A stretch of DNA of 64,000 nucleotides from Acuticoccus sp. MNP-M23. Its GTDB lineage: Bacteria > Pseudomonadota > Alphaproteobacteria > Rhizobiales > Amorphaceae. Location: NCBI RefSeq assembly GCF_031195445.1, contig NZ_CP133480.1, positions 3,216,501 to 3,280,500 on the forward strand. The letters run 5' to 3'. A program made the translations under genes and the position numbers. The notes beneath the pieces are model-generated. The model did no database searches, was not told the origin of the DNA, and saw only the letters and a list, made by a program, of their open reading frames with translations. Positions 32,475 to 41,738 of this stretch are shown here, in pieces. The first letter of the stretch is position 1, and every line of letters starts with the position of its first letter.

Positions 32475-32593
32475 GGCCGTTACGCCCCTGGCTGTTGGCG
32501 AAGAGGGCACCGCGACGGGCGCGGCGGTGACACTGGCGCGGACGGCGCGCGAGGCGCCGTCCGGCTGCGTTCAGGCGGCCGGGCCGCCGCGGC

Positions 32594-33868
32594 TTACTGG
32601 TAGCCTTCGGGGAAGGGGTTCGGCTCGACGAGGTCTTCCGTCTCGTAGACGACCTCGTACTGGCCATCGGCCATCGCGTGGCCGACGCGGGTCTTGGACC
32701 AGAGGTGATGGTTCTCGTGGATCCGCACGTAACCTTCGGGCGCCTTGTCGAACTCGATGCCGGGGGAGGCCTCGCGCACCTTGTCCACGTCGAACGACCC
32801 GGCCTTCTCGACCGCGGCCTTCCACAGCCAAGGGCCGAGATAGGCGGCCTGCGTCACGTCGCCGATCACCATGTCCTCGCCCCACATGTCCTTGAAGGCG
32901 GCGACGAATTCCTGGTTGTTCTCATTCGGCAGGGACTGGAAATACTTCATGCAGGCGTAGGCGCCTTCGATGTTCTCGCCGCCAATCCCGCGGATCTCGT
33001 CCTCGGTTACCGAGATGGTCAGGAGGAGGGGCTTTTCCTCCGTCATGTCGATCCCGGCTGCCTTCAGCTGCTTGTAGAAGGCAACATTGGAGCCGCCGAC
33101 GACGATCGCGTAGATCACGTCAGGCTTTTTCAGGCGGATCTTGTTGATGACCGAGTTGAACTGGGTGTGGCCAAGCGGATAGTAGTCTTCGCCGACCACC
33201 TTGGCGCCATCGAGGAACTTCTCGATGTGGGCCCGCGCAATCTTGTTGGACGTGCGCGGCCAGATGTAGTCCGACCCCAGAAGATAGAAGGTCTTCGCGC
33301 CCTTCTCGCGGTTGACCCAGTCGAGCCCGGCGATGATCTGCTGCGTGGCTTCCTGGCCGGTGTAGATGACGTTGGGGCTTTCCTCCAGGCCTTCATAAAA
33401 GGTCGGATAGTAGAGAAAGCCATTATACTGCTCGAACACCGGCAGCACTGCCTTGCGCGACGCGGAGGTCCAGCACCCCATGACGGAGGCGACCTTGTCG
33501 TTGACGAGGAGCTTGCGCGCCTTTTCGGCGAAGGTCGGCCAGTCGGACGCGCCGTCTTCCTGGATGAACTCGATCTTGCGGCCAAGGATGCCGCCTTGCG
33601 CGTTGATCTGCTCGATGGCGAGTTTTTCGGCCTGGACCGAGCCCGTCTCCGAGATCGCCATCGTGCCGGTGACCGAGTGCAGGATGCCGATGGTCACCGT
33701 GTCGTCGGTGACGGCAAGGCCGGTGGTGTTCACCTCGGCCGTGGGAAAGTCCTGCGCGCGCAGTGCCTTCGGCATGAAGAGTGCAGCGGACAGGGCCGCC
33801 GTGCCCATCATCATGTTTCGGCGGCTGAGCGGCATGAAGGGCCGCTTCGTCTTGTCTTGTTCGCTCAT
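32594..33868 (-). CDS. urtA: Urea/short-chain amide ABC importer binding protein UrtA
   Basis: This 424-residue UrtA/FmdD/AmiC-type binding protein has an N-terminal twin-arginine-like signal (SRRNMMMGTAALSAALF) before ALRAQDFPT. The mature part has TIGILHSVTGTMAISETG, QEDGASDWPTFAEKARKLL, MGCWTSASRKAVLPVFE and YYPLGHTQF, all typical of urea/amide binders. GAGGAG lies five bases before the ATG. As first gene of the urt-fmdAB operon it is divergent from the sensor-kinase fusion. With formamidase downstream, the ligand is probably formamide or a related short amide, as for FmdD of Methylophilus. Confidence 0.94.
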   Translation of the reverse strand: MSEQDKTKRPFMPLSRRNMMMGTAALSAALFMPKALRAQDFPTAEVNTTGLAVTDDTVTIGILHSVTGTMAISETGSVQAEKLAIEQINAQGGILGRKIEFIQEDGASDWPTFAEKARKLLVNDKVASVMGCWTSASRKAVLPVFEQYNGFLYYPTFYEGLEESPNVIYTGQEATQQIIAGLDWVNREKGAKTFYLLGSDYIWPRTSNKIARAHIEKFLDGAKVVGEDYYPLGHTQFNSVINKIRLKKPDVIYAIVVGGSNVAFYKQLKAAGIDMTEEKPLLLTISVTEDEIRGIGGENIEGAYACMKYFQSLPNENNQEFVAAFKDMWGEDMVIGDVTQAAYLGPWLWKAAVEKAGSFDVDKVREASPGIEFDKAPEGYVRIHENHHLWSKTRVGHAMADGQYEVVYETEDLVEPNPFPEGYQ

Positions 33869-33961
33869 CGTGCTCCTCGCATCGTGTTCGGTTGGCGAAA
33901 CAGGGGCGCGGGGCGCGCCGCCGATGTGAAGGAGCATCGCTGAGCGTGTTGCGTCGCAACA

Positions 33962-33979
33962 ATGGGTGGTCCTACCCAT
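33962..33979. promoter_or_regulatory. Inverted repeat in the urtA/kinase divergent promoter
   Basis: ATGGGT-ggtcct-ACCCAT is a perfect 6-bp inverted repeat with a 6-base centre, ~95 bases before urtA and ~150 before the kinase gene. It is a plausible site for the LuxR-type response regulator encoded at 37478. A further TAGGTATTTATGG stretch follows. Inference from symmetry and position. Confidence 0.4.
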
Positions 33980-34131
33980 GGCGCTAGGTATTTATGGGGG
34001 GCATTCTCCTAAAACCGGCTTGGCGCATGGCAGGATTTCGCAGCGCATTTGTTTGCGTTGGGAAGACAGCGGAACTTTGTTGCCATGCCGAAATATCAGG
34101 CGACGTTCGAAATACTGGGAGATTTGGCCAG

Positions 34132-37100
34132 ATGACGCGGGTTCACACGATCACGCGCCGCCGCCGGACCTACAACCAGTGGGTCGCAAACGAAACGCTG
34201 GAAGACTTCGCGCTGCGCTTCACTGCGCGGCGGGCCCGGCGCTGGACACCCATGCGGGTTGCCAACACCGCCATCGGGTCGATCTCGTTTCTGGCGCTGG
34301 AGGCGATCGGCGCCGCGCTCACCCTGTCCTACGGGTTCGACAATGCCGTCGCGGCGATGATGATCGTCGGCGCATTGCTCTTTCTCACCGGGCTGCCGAT
34401 CTCCTATCACGCCGCAAAGTCCGGCGTGGACATCGACCTTCTCACCCGCGGCGCAGGGTTCGGCTATATCGGCTCGACCATCACGTCGCTGATCTACGCC
34501 TCGTTCACGTTCATCTTCTTTGCGCTGGAGGCGGCAATCCTGTCGCTGGCGCTGGAATATTGTTTCGGCATCCCGCTCGGCGTCGGCTACCTCCTCAATG
34601 CGCTGGTTGTCATTCCGCTGGTGACGCACGGCTTCACCAAGATCTCCTTCTTCCAGAAATGGACGCAGGCGATCTGGGTGGTCCTCCATATCGTGCCGTT
34701 CGTCTGCGTTGCGTTTGCCGGCGGCGTTTCGCTGCGCGAATGGGGAAGCTACACGCCGCCCGGCAGCACCGGCGGGCTCGACCTTCTGATGCTGGGCGCT
34801 GCCTCCGGCGTGGTGTTTTCGCTGATTGCGCAGATTGGCGAGCAGGTGGATTTCCTGCGCTTTCTGCCCGAGCCGAAAACCGCGCGGGAGCGGCGGCGCT
34901 GGTGGGCTGCGCTGGTTGTGGCGGGGCCGGGCTGGTCGGTGCTGGGCGTCGCGAAAATGCTCGCCGGCTCCTATCTTGCCGTGCTGGCGCTGTCGGCTGG
35001 TGCGTCCGCCGTGGATGCGGCCGACCCGACGCACATGTACCTCGCCGCCTTTCAGACCGCGATCACGAACCCGGCAATTGCGACCGCTCTGGTCGGTGCG
35101 TTCGTCATGATTTCGCAGCTGAAGATCAACGTCACCAATGCGTACGCCGGCTCGATTGCGTGGTCGAACTTCTTCTCGCGCCTCACCCATGCCCATCCGG
35201 GGCGGGTGGTGTGGCTCGTCTTCAACGTCCTCATCGCATTGGCGCTCATGCAGCTCGGGGTGTTCGCGGCGCTGGAGGCGACGCTCACCATCTACGCCAC
35301 GGTGGCGGTGGCGTGGGTCGGTGCGCTGGTGGCGGACCTCACCGTCAACAAGCCGCTCGGCCTCAGCCCCAGGGGCATCGAGTTTCGCCGCGGCCACCTT
35401 TACGACATCAACCCCGTGGGGCTCGGCGCGATGGTTGGCGCGGTCGCCGTGGGGTTTGCGGCCCACGCCGGCCACTTCGGCGCCACCGCCGCGGCCTTTG
35501 CAACGCCGCTGGCATTCGTCGTCGCCTTCGTGCTGGCGCCGCTGATTGCGGCGGGCACGCGCGGGCGCTTCTACATTGCCCGCCCCGCCGAACCCGCCGC
35601 CACCGGCGAGGCCGAATGCACGGTCTGCGGCAACCATTTCGAGACCGACGACATCCTCCACTGCCCGTTTTATGCCGGAATGATCTGCTCGCTGTGCTGT
35701 TCTCTGGACGCGCGCTGCGCTGATGCCTGCCGGCCCCACGCCCAGTTGCGCGAGCAGGCAAGCCACCTGGTCGACTTCCTGTTCCCCCCGCGGCTCGGCC
35801 ACATCTTCAAGACACGCTATGCCGCGTTTGCGGCGCTGATGACGCTGGCGGTCATCCTCATGGGCATCCCGCTGCGTTACGTTGCCATTGTGGCCAACGA
35901 TCCGGCATCGGTCACGACGCCGGCGCAGGCGGTGTGGCTTTCGTTCGCGGTTCTGGTGTTTGTGGCCGGCGTTGCCATCTGGCTCTTCGTGCTGGCGCAG
36001 GAAGCCTCCCGCACCGCCATGCGCGAGAGCGACGAGCAGGCCCAGCTTCTGATGCGCGAGATCCGCGCCCACAAGCGCACCGACGCGCAGTTGCGTCAGG
36101 CACGCAAGGAGGCGGACGCCGCCAACGGGGCCAAGAGCCGCTACGTGGTCGGCATCACCCATGAGCTTCGCACGCCGCTCAACGCCATTCTGGGATACGC
36201 CCAGCTTATGGAGGCGGACCCGGACCTGCCGCCCCGCCGGCACGAGGCGGTGTCGGTGATCCGCCGCAGCGGCGAGCATCTGTCCGGCCTGATCGAGGGG
36301 TTGCTCGACATTTCCAAGATCGAGGCGGGGCGGCTGGAAATCCATTCCGGCACCGTGAACCTGCCGGATTTCCTCAACCAGCTGGTGGCAGTGTTCCGCA
36401 TGCAGGCGGACGACAAGGGCCTCGCCTTCACCTACGTGGAAGAAGAAAAGGTGCCCGACTGGGTGCGCTGCGACGAGCGGCGCCTGCGCCAGATCCTGAT
36501 GAACCTCCTCACCAACGCCATCCGCTACACCGAAAAGGGCGAGGTGGTGTTCAAGGTCGGCTACCGCAGCGAGGTGGCCCATTTCACCGTGTCCGACACG
36601 GGCGTCGGCATCGACCCGGCGGAGGTGCCGCGGATCTTCATGCCGTTTGCGCGGCTGAAGCGGCCTGGCGGGCCGGTGGTGCCCGGCACCGGGCTCGGCC
36701 TCACCATCACCAAGCTGCTGACCGAAGTGCAGGGCGGCGAGATCAAGGTGGTGTCGGCTCCCGGCGCGGGCAGCGCCTTCTCGGTGCGGCTGATGCTGCC
36801 GCGGGTTCACCGCACCACCTCGGTTCCGGTGACGGACACCCGCATCGTCACCGGCTACACCGGGCCGCGGCGCACCTTGATGCTGGTGGAGGACGAGCCG
36901 GACCATGGCGGCCTGATGGCCGATGTCCTGCGCCCGATCGGCTTCACCCTCCATGTTGCCGGCACGGCGGAAATTGCGCTCGACCTTGTGAGGGAGATGG
37001 AGCCGGACCTCTTCCTGCTCGACGTGCGGCTCCCCGGCATGAGCGGCTGGGACCTTGCCGAACAGCTGCGGGCCGGCGGGTGCGATGCCCCCATCGTGAT

Positions 37101-37488
37101 GGTTTCGGCCCATGCCGCGGACCGGCTTGCGCGGGAGGCGCGGGCAGGGCTTGCCGACGAGTTCATCGCCAAGCCGATCAACATCGAAGACCTTCTGGTG
37201 CGCCTGGAGCGGCAGCTCGGGCTTGCCTACACGCTCGCCCGGCCCGGCCTGGCGCCGGCGCCCCGCCGCGGCCATCTGGTGCCGCTTCCCACCGCGCACA
37301 TCGAGGAGCTTCGCCATTTTGCCGAGATCGGATGGCCCCGCGGCCTGTCACGGGCGCTCGCCCGCATCGAGGCCGATGCCCCGGACCTTTCCGGCACGGT
37401 TGCGCACCTGCGCTCCGTCGTCGCCACCTTCGACATGCAGCGCCTCGGAACCATCCTCGACGAGATGGAGGAGTCCGATGAAGCATGA
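34132..37488 (+). CDS. NCS1 permease / Cys-rich / histidine kinase / receiver fusion sensor
   Basis: This 1118-residue protein has an N-terminal (~1-480) permease of the NCS1 (cytosine/purine/allantoin) family with ~12 membrane segments, e.g. NTAIGSISFLALEAIGAA and FVMISQLKINVTNAYAGS. A Cys-rich segment follows (Cys496 to ~534: CTVCGNHF, HCPFY, CSLCC, RCADAC), then two membrane helices and a HisKA domain with His677 in THELRTPLNAILGY. A HATPase domain (GTGLGLTITKLL) and a receiver (~918-1035) with Asp964 in LLDVRLPGMSG complete it, with an ~80-residue helical tail. It overlaps the response-regulator gene by 11 bases and is divergent from the amide importer/formamidase operon, so it probably senses a nitrogenous compound. 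Confidence 0.9.
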   Translation: MTRVHTITRRRRTYNQWVANETLEDFALRFTARRARRWTPMRVANTAIGSISFLALEAIGAALTLSYGFDNAVAAMMIVGALLFLTGLPISYHAAKSGVDIDLLTRGAGFGYIGSTITSLIYASFTFIFFALEAAILSLALEYCFGIPLGVGYLLNALVVIPLVTHGFTKISFFQKWTQAIWVVLHIVPFVCVAFAGGVSLREWGSYTPPGSTGGLDLLMLGAASGVVFSLIAQIGEQVDFLRFLPEPKTARERRRWWAALVVAGPGWSVLGVAKMLAGSYLAVLALSAGASAVDAADPTHMYLAAFQTAITNPAIATALVGAFVMISQLKINVTNAYAGSIAWSNFFSRLTHAHPGRVVWLVFNVLIALALMQLGVFAALEATLTIYATVAVAWVGALVADLTVNKPLGLSPRGIEFRRGHLYDINPVGLGAMVGAVAVGFAAHAGHFGATAAAFATPLAFVVAFVLAPLIAAGTRGRFYIARPAEPAATGEAECTVCGNHFETDDILHCPFYAGMICSLCCSLDARCADACRPHAQLREQASHLVDFLFPPRLGHIFKTRYAAFAALMTLAVILMGIPLRYVAIVANDPASVTTPAQAVWLSFAVLVFVAGVAIWLFVLAQEASRTAMRESDEQAQLLMREIRAHKRTDAQLRQARKEADAANGAKSRYVVGITHELRTPLNAILGYAQLMEADPDLPPRRHEAVSVIRRSGEHLSGLIEGLLDISKIEAGRLEIHSGTVNLPDFLNQLVAVFRMQADDKGLAFTYVEEEKVPDWVRCDERRLRQILMNLLTNAIRYTEKGEVVFKVGYRSEVAHFTVSDTGVGIDPAEVPRIFMPFARLKRPGGPVVPGTGLGLTITKLLTEVQGGEIKVVSAPGAGSAFSVRLMLPRVHRTTSVPVTDTRIVTGYTGPRRTLMLVEDEPDHGGLMADVLRPIGFTLHVAGTAEIALDLVREMEPDLFLLDVRLPGMSGWDLAEQLRAGGCDAPIVMVSAHAADRLAREARAGLADEFIAKPINIEDLLVRLERQLGLAYTLARPGLAPAPRRGHLVPLPTAHIEELRHFAEIGWPRGLSRALARIEADAPDLSGTVAHLRSVVATFDMQRLGTILDEMEESDEA

Positions 37489-38386
37489 GGAGCCCGGCAA
37501 CCTCGTTCTGGTGGTGGACGATGCACCCGACACACTGGCGATGCTGATCGACACGCTGGAGGAGGCCGGCCTCACCGTGCTGGTGGCACGGGACGGGTCA
37601 ACCGCAATTTCGCTCGCCCGCCGCGTGGAGCCGGATGCGATCCTGCTTGATGCGCTGATGCCTGGCCTCGACGGCTTCGAGACCTGCCGGCGCCTGAAAT
37701 CGGGTCCCGACGCGACGTCCGCCCCGGTGATTTTCATGACCGGGCTTTCCGGTACGGAGCACATTGTGGCGGGGCTTGCGGCGGGCGGTGTCGACTACAT
37801 CACCAAGCCGGTGAAGGTGGATGAGCTGATTGCCCGCGTTGCCGTCCATGTCTCCAACGCGCGGGTGGTGCGGGAGGCGCGCAGTGCGCTGGACGCCGTG
37901 GGGCAGCCGCTGATTGCCGTGTCCCGCACCGGCGTGGTCACCTGGACCGCGGCCAATGCGGCGGACATGGCCGCGTCGGTGCTCGGGTCGCGCGGGCGCG
38001 ACGTGGTGGTGACCGACGCGTCGCTGATCGCCTTTGTGGAGGAGGTCGTGCACACGGCCGTGTCGGCGGCGACGCCGTGGCGTGCCGGCAACGGGCGGTT
38101 GACGATGACCTATATCGGCCGCACCGCGTCGGGCGACGTTCTTCTCAGGATTGCGCCGGGGCTGGTTGCCGATGAGCAGAGGCTGTCGGAGCGCTTCGGC
38201 CTGACACAGCGCGAGTCCGAGGTTTTGAACTGGATCGTCAAAGGCAAGTCAAACCGAGACATTGCCGAGATCCTGACGCTGAACCCCGGCACGGTGAACA
38301 AGCATCTGGAGAAGATTCTCGCCAAACTCGGTGTCGAGAACCGCACGGCGGCTGCCGTTTCCGCCGTGCGTGCGCTGGGCGCCTGA
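37478..38386 (+). CDS. Response regulator, receiver plus LuxR-type DNA-binding domain
   Basis: This 302-residue protein has an N-terminal receiver with the acidic pair VVDDAPD, phospho-acceptor Asp58 (AILLDALMPG) and Lys in DYITKPVKVDEL. The ~70-residue middle (LDAVGQPLIAVSRTGVVTW) has a PAS-like flavour. The C-terminal LuxR/GerE helix-turn-helix is LTQRESEVLNWIVKGKSNRD and onwards (IAEILTLNPGTVNKHLEKIL). GGAGGAG lies four bases before the ATG. It is coupled to the kinase fusion and is the expected output for the divergent urt-fmd operon. Confidence 0.93.
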   Translation: MKHEEPGNLVLVVDDAPDTLAMLIDTLEEAGLTVLVARDGSTAISLARRVEPDAILLDALMPGLDGFETCRRLKSGPDATSAPVIFMTGLSGTEHIVAGLAAGGVDYITKPVKVDELIARVAVHVSNARVVREARSALDAVGQPLIAVSRTGVVTWTAANAADMAASVLGSRGRDVVVTDASLIAFVEEVVHTAVSAATPWRAGNGRLTMTYIGRTASGDVLLRIAPGLVADEQRLSERFGLTQRESEVLNWIVKGKSNRDIAEILTLNPGTVNKHLEKILAKLGVENRTAAAVSAVRALGA

Positions 38387-38396
38387 GTTCAGCGGA

Positions 38397-38419
38397 GAGG
38401 GGCGGGTGCGCGGCCCCTC
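38397..38419. terminator. Hairpin between convergent genes
   Basis: GAGGGGC and GCCCCTC form a 7-bp stem around a 9-base loop in the 45-base gap between the response regulator and the convergent molybdenum-subunit gene. No T-run follows, so it is a weak terminator candidate. Confidence 0.4.
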
Positions 38420-38431
38420 CCGGCGCAGCCC

Positions 38432-40684
38432 TCAGCCGATGAGATGCTCGATGCGGATAGGGAAGCGCGCGGCACGGATGCCCGTTGCATGCCACACGGC
38501 ATTGGCGATGGCGCCCGCCGTACCCGTGATGCCCACCTCGCCAACACCCTTGATGCCGAGCGCGTTCACATGGGGATCGTCCTCCGCGACCAGCAGGGCC
38601 TCAACCGACGGGCAGTCGGCATTGACCGGGATGTGGTAGCCGGCAAGGTCGGCATTCATCGGGCGGCCGGTGCGCGGGTCATGGACCGCCTCTTCGTGCA
38701 GGGCAAAGCCGATGCCCCAGATCATCCCGCCCGTCAGCTGGCTTCGTGCCAGCCGCGGGTTGATGATCCGGCCCGCCGCAAACGCCCCCACAAGCCGGGT
38801 GACGAGAATCTGGCAAAGGTCCGGGTCCACCTTCACCTCGGCAAACACGGCGCCGTGGGTGAACATGGCGTATTCCTCGGCCGATGCGGGGTTGCGCGCG
38901 CCGGTGCCGTTGCCTTCGATCGACGCGATGCCGGCGCGGGCCATGATGTCGGCATAAGCCTCGCTGCGGCTGTCGTCGTCGGCCCGGTGCAGCCGCCCGC
39001 TGCGGCCGACCACACCGGCATTGCCGGCGCCAAACAGGGGCGATGCCGGATCTGCGGTGGCAATGTCCGCAAGCTTCCGGATGGCGTCGCTGCCGGCGGC
39101 GAAGATGGCATTGCCGGCCGTGGCGGTGTGCCCCGAACCGCCTGCGATGCCGGCATCGGGCAGGTCGGAGGAGCCGGTGCTGAAGGTCAGCGCATCGCTG
39201 TCGATGCCGAGCCCGTCGGCGCCAATCTGGCCAAGTGCCGTCAGTGCGCCCTGGCCCATTTCTGCTGCCGAGCTTTCCATCAGTGCCGTGCCATCGGCGC
39301 GCAGTGTCGCCCGCGCCGCGGCGTTGAACATCGGGCACGGAAACATGGCCGTGCCCATGCCCCAGCCGGTGAGCATTCCGCTGGCGTCCCGCATCTGGCG
39401 CGGGCGGAGCGGACGGCCGGCCCAGCCGAACCGCGCTGCCCCTTCGGCGTAGCATTCCCGCAGCGCCTTGGACGAGAACGCCTTGCCGGTGGCCGGGTCA
39501 GTCTCGGCATAGTTGGCAAGGCGGAAGGCGAGGGGGTCCATCCCGCACGCCTCGGCTGCCTCGTCCATGGCGCACTCCAGCGCGGCCGAGCCGGTGGCCT
39601 CGCCCGGTCCGCGGACCGGCCCCGGCGTTCCGGTGTCGATCCGCGCGCCGGTGTGGTGCATGGCCATGTTCGGGCTTGCGTAGATGTTGTGCGAGGCGTT
39701 GGAGGCGGGCTCCACAAAATCGTCGAACCGGCTTGTGGTGGCCGTGGTGTCGTGGCTGAGCGCGGTAAGGTGGCCGGCATCATCCATGCCCAGCCGCAAA
39801 TGCTGGCGCGTGGCGCCGCGGTGGCCGACCGGGCCGAACATCTGCTCCCGGCGCAAGGCGAGCTTGACCGGCTGGCCGACCATCTGCGCTGCCAGCACCG
39901 CAAGCACCGTCGGGCCGACGAGGATCGCCTTGGAGCCGAAGCCGCCGCCGATGAACGGGCTGCGGATCAGGATATTGTCCGCCGGTACGCCGAAATAGGC
40001 CGCAAGGTCTGCCCGCGCGACGCCCACGGCCTGATGCGGCATGTCGACGGTGAGGTGATCCCCGTCCCAGGCGGCCACAAGCGCGTGGGGCTCCATGGCG
40101 TTGTGGTACTGGAAGGGGGTCTCGATGCGGGTTTCGGTGGTGGTCGCAGCTTCGGCGAGGCCGGCTGCGAGATCGCCTTTCACCAGCGTGGGCGGCGCAC
40201 CGGGGCCGACAGCTTCGGGCGCAAACATCTCGCTGTCTTCGAACGTGATTCTGACAGGTTCATTTGCGTATTGCGGCGCCAGAAGGCGGGCGCCTTCGGT
40301 GGCCGCCTCCAGCGTCGTTGCCACAACCAGTGCGATCGGCTGGCCGGCGTAGCGCACGGTATCGTCCTGCAACACCTCGATCCGGAAGTTGAGGCGGTGC
40401 ATCTTTTCGGCAGGGTCGTGGGCGAGTGGCGGCCGGTTAGCGGGCGTGATGATCCGGACCACGCCCGGATGCGCGCCGGCCGCCGCCAGATCCATGAATG
40501 TGACCCGGCCGCGGGCAATGCCTGCAGTCGCCAAGACCGCATATAGAAGCCCATCCGGCCGGTTGTCGGCGGCGAAGGTTGCAGCGCCCGTCACCTTCAG
40601 GGGGCCGTCGTGGCGGGTGGCGGGCTGGCCCGCGCTGGAGCCGAGCCGAACGTGGCTTGCGGGGAATGCCAGTGTTTCAGCCAT
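38432..40684 (-). CDS. PaoC-like molybdenum-binding subunit of aldehyde oxidoreductase
   Basis: This 750-residue xanthine-oxidase-family large subunit, at the ~730-residue length of PaoC/YagR, carries the molybdenum cofactor. Visible are TRHDGPLKVTGAATFAADNR, RSPFIGGGFGSKAI, MEPHALVAAWDG, SSAAEMGQGALTALGQ, and the catalytic glutamate in GIKGVGEVGITGTAG. The start MAETLAFP overlaps the FAD-subunit stop by eight bases. With the two upstream genes it makes an alpha-beta-gamma enzyme oxidising aldehydes or N-heterocycles. A twin-arginine signal would be expected on the iron-sulfur subunit if periplasmic, as in E. coli PaoA; none is seen, so it may be cytoplasmic. Confidence 0.9.
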   Translation of the reverse strand: MAETLAFPASHVRLGSSAGQPATRHDGPLKVTGAATFAADNRPDGLLYAVLATAGIARGRVTFMDLAAAGAHPGVVRIITPANRPPLAHDPAEKMHRLNFRIEVLQDDTVRYAGQPIALVVATTLEAATEGARLLAPQYANEPVRITFEDSEMFAPEAVGPGAPPTLVKGDLAAGLAEAATTTETRIETPFQYHNAMEPHALVAAWDGDHLTVDMPHQAVGVARADLAAYFGVPADNILIRSPFIGGGFGSKAILVGPTVLAVLAAQMVGQPVKLALRREQMFGPVGHRGATRQHLRLGMDDAGHLTALSHDTTATTSRFDDFVEPASNASHNIYASPNMAMHHTGARIDTGTPGPVRGPGEATGSAALECAMDEAAEACGMDPLAFRLANYAETDPATGKAFSSKALRECYAEGAARFGWAGRPLRPRQMRDASGMLTGWGMGTAMFPCPMFNAAARATLRADGTALMESSAAEMGQGALTALGQIGADGLGIDSDALTFSTGSSDLPDAGIAGGSGHTATAGNAIFAAGSDAIRKLADIATADPASPLFGAGNAGVVGRSGRLHRADDDSRSEAYADIMARAGIASIEGNGTGARNPASAEEYAMFTHGAVFAEVKVDPDLCQILVTRLVGAFAAGRIINPRLARSQLTGGMIWGIGFALHEEAVHDPRTGRPMNADLAGYHIPVNADCPSVEALLVAEDDPHVNALGIKGVGEVGITGTAGAIANAVWHATGIRAARFPIRIEHLIG

Positions 40685-41738
40685 GTTGGTCACCGTTGAT
40701 TGTGGTGGATGCGAAGACCGAGCCGGGCATGGCGGGCATTTGCGCAGGCGTGCCGCTGGCAGCCAGCGACAGCGCGCGGGTCGCGGTCCGGATGGCAAGT
40801 TCGATCTTGTAGCCATTGTTACCGGAGGGGCGGGCCCCCTCCAGCGCGGCCTCGGCCGCACGGCGGAACAACGTGCCATCCGGCGTGCTGCCGGTGAGCA
40901 CGGCTTCTGCCGCGGGAACGCGCCAGGGCCGCGCGGCAACGCCGCCCAGCGCCAGCCGCGCTTCTGCGATCACGCCATTTTCAAGCGTCAGCGCCGCTGC
41001 TGCCGACACGAGGGCAAACGCAAATGACGTGCGCTCGCGAACCTTGAGGTAGCGCGAATGTCCGGCAAACCTGCCAGCGCCAGCCGGCAGGCGCACGGCG
41101 GTGATCATCTCGCCGGCGGCAAGTGCGGTGTGCTGCGCGGGCGTCTCGCCGGGGAGGTTGTGGAACGCGGCCAGCGCGGTTTCCCGCGTGCCGTTCGGCC
41201 CGGCGATCTCCACCACCGCGTCCAGCGCCACCAGTGGCACGCAAAGGTCCGACGGATTGGTGGCGATGCAGGAGTCCGACCAGCCGAGGACGGCGTGGCT
41301 CGCTGTGTTGCCGCCGCGGGCGTCGCACCCGGCGCCGGGCGTGCGACGGTTGCAGGCGCTGTGCGGGTCGTAGAAATAGGCGCAGCGGGTGCCCTGCATC
41401 AGGTTGCCGCCCACCGTGGCAGCGTTGCGCAGCTGCGGCGATGCACCGGACAGCAGCGCCTCCGCAACCGCGGGCGCTGCCGCCGCAAACGCCGCGTCTC
41501 GGGCAAGGTCGGCGTTGGAGACAAGCGCGCCGATACGCATGTCGCCGGACGGCAGTGTCTCGATGCGGCCCAGCTCCGGCAGGTGCGAGATGTCGACGAT
41601 CCGGGCCGGCTGCGCGACGCCGGCCTTCATCAGGTCCATCAGGTTGGTGCCGCCGGCAAGATAGGCCGCGCTCTCGCTGCCAGCCGCGGCAACCGCCTCC
41701 GAAACGGAGGTGGGGCGGACATATTCGAAGACATTCAT
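40677..41738 (-). CDS. PaoB-like FAD subunit with extra cysteine cluster
   Basis: This 353-residue FAD-binding subunit of a molybdenum hydroxylase has AYLAGGTNLMDLMKAGV and RNAATVGGNLMQGTRC at the FAD site. A Cys-rich insertion (GTRCAYFYDPHSACNRR, GAGCDARGG, then a further Cys at SDSC) matches the additional [4Fe-4S] site known in PaoB of E. coli. The C-terminal domain has LKVRERTSFAFALVSAA. It overlaps both neighbours by 4-8 bases. Confidence 0.9.
   Translation of the reverse strand: MNVFEYVRPTSVSEAVAAAGSESAAYLAGGTNLMDLMKAGVAQPARIVDISHLPELGRIETLPSGDMRIGALVSNADLARDAAFAAAAPAVAEALLSGASPQLRNAATVGGNLMQGTRCAYFYDPHSACNRRTPGAGCDARGGNTASHAVLGWSDSCIATNPSDLCVPLVALDAVVEIAGPNGTRETALAAFHNLPGETPAQHTALAAGEMITAVRLPAGAGRFAGHSRYLKVRERTSFAFALVSAAAALTLENGVIAEARLALGGVAARPWRVPAAEAVLTGSTPDGTLFRRAAEAALEGARPSGNNGYKIELAIRTATRALSLAASGTPAQMPAMPGSVFASTTINGDQHG

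Noticed and set aside
34030-34060. Possible sigma-54 promoter (TGGCAGG-TTTCGCA) before the kinase fusion
   Set aside because: The spacing between the GG and GC elements is one base short of the strict requirement, and the neighbouring response regulator is LuxR-type, not an NtrC-type activator.
34096-37317. A 1073-codon open frame on the minus strand opposite the kinase fusion
   Set aside because: It is the antisense reading of a well-conserved permease/kinase/receiver protein. Its translation is Arg/His/Gly-rich without any recognisable domain, a normal by-product of high-GC codon bias.
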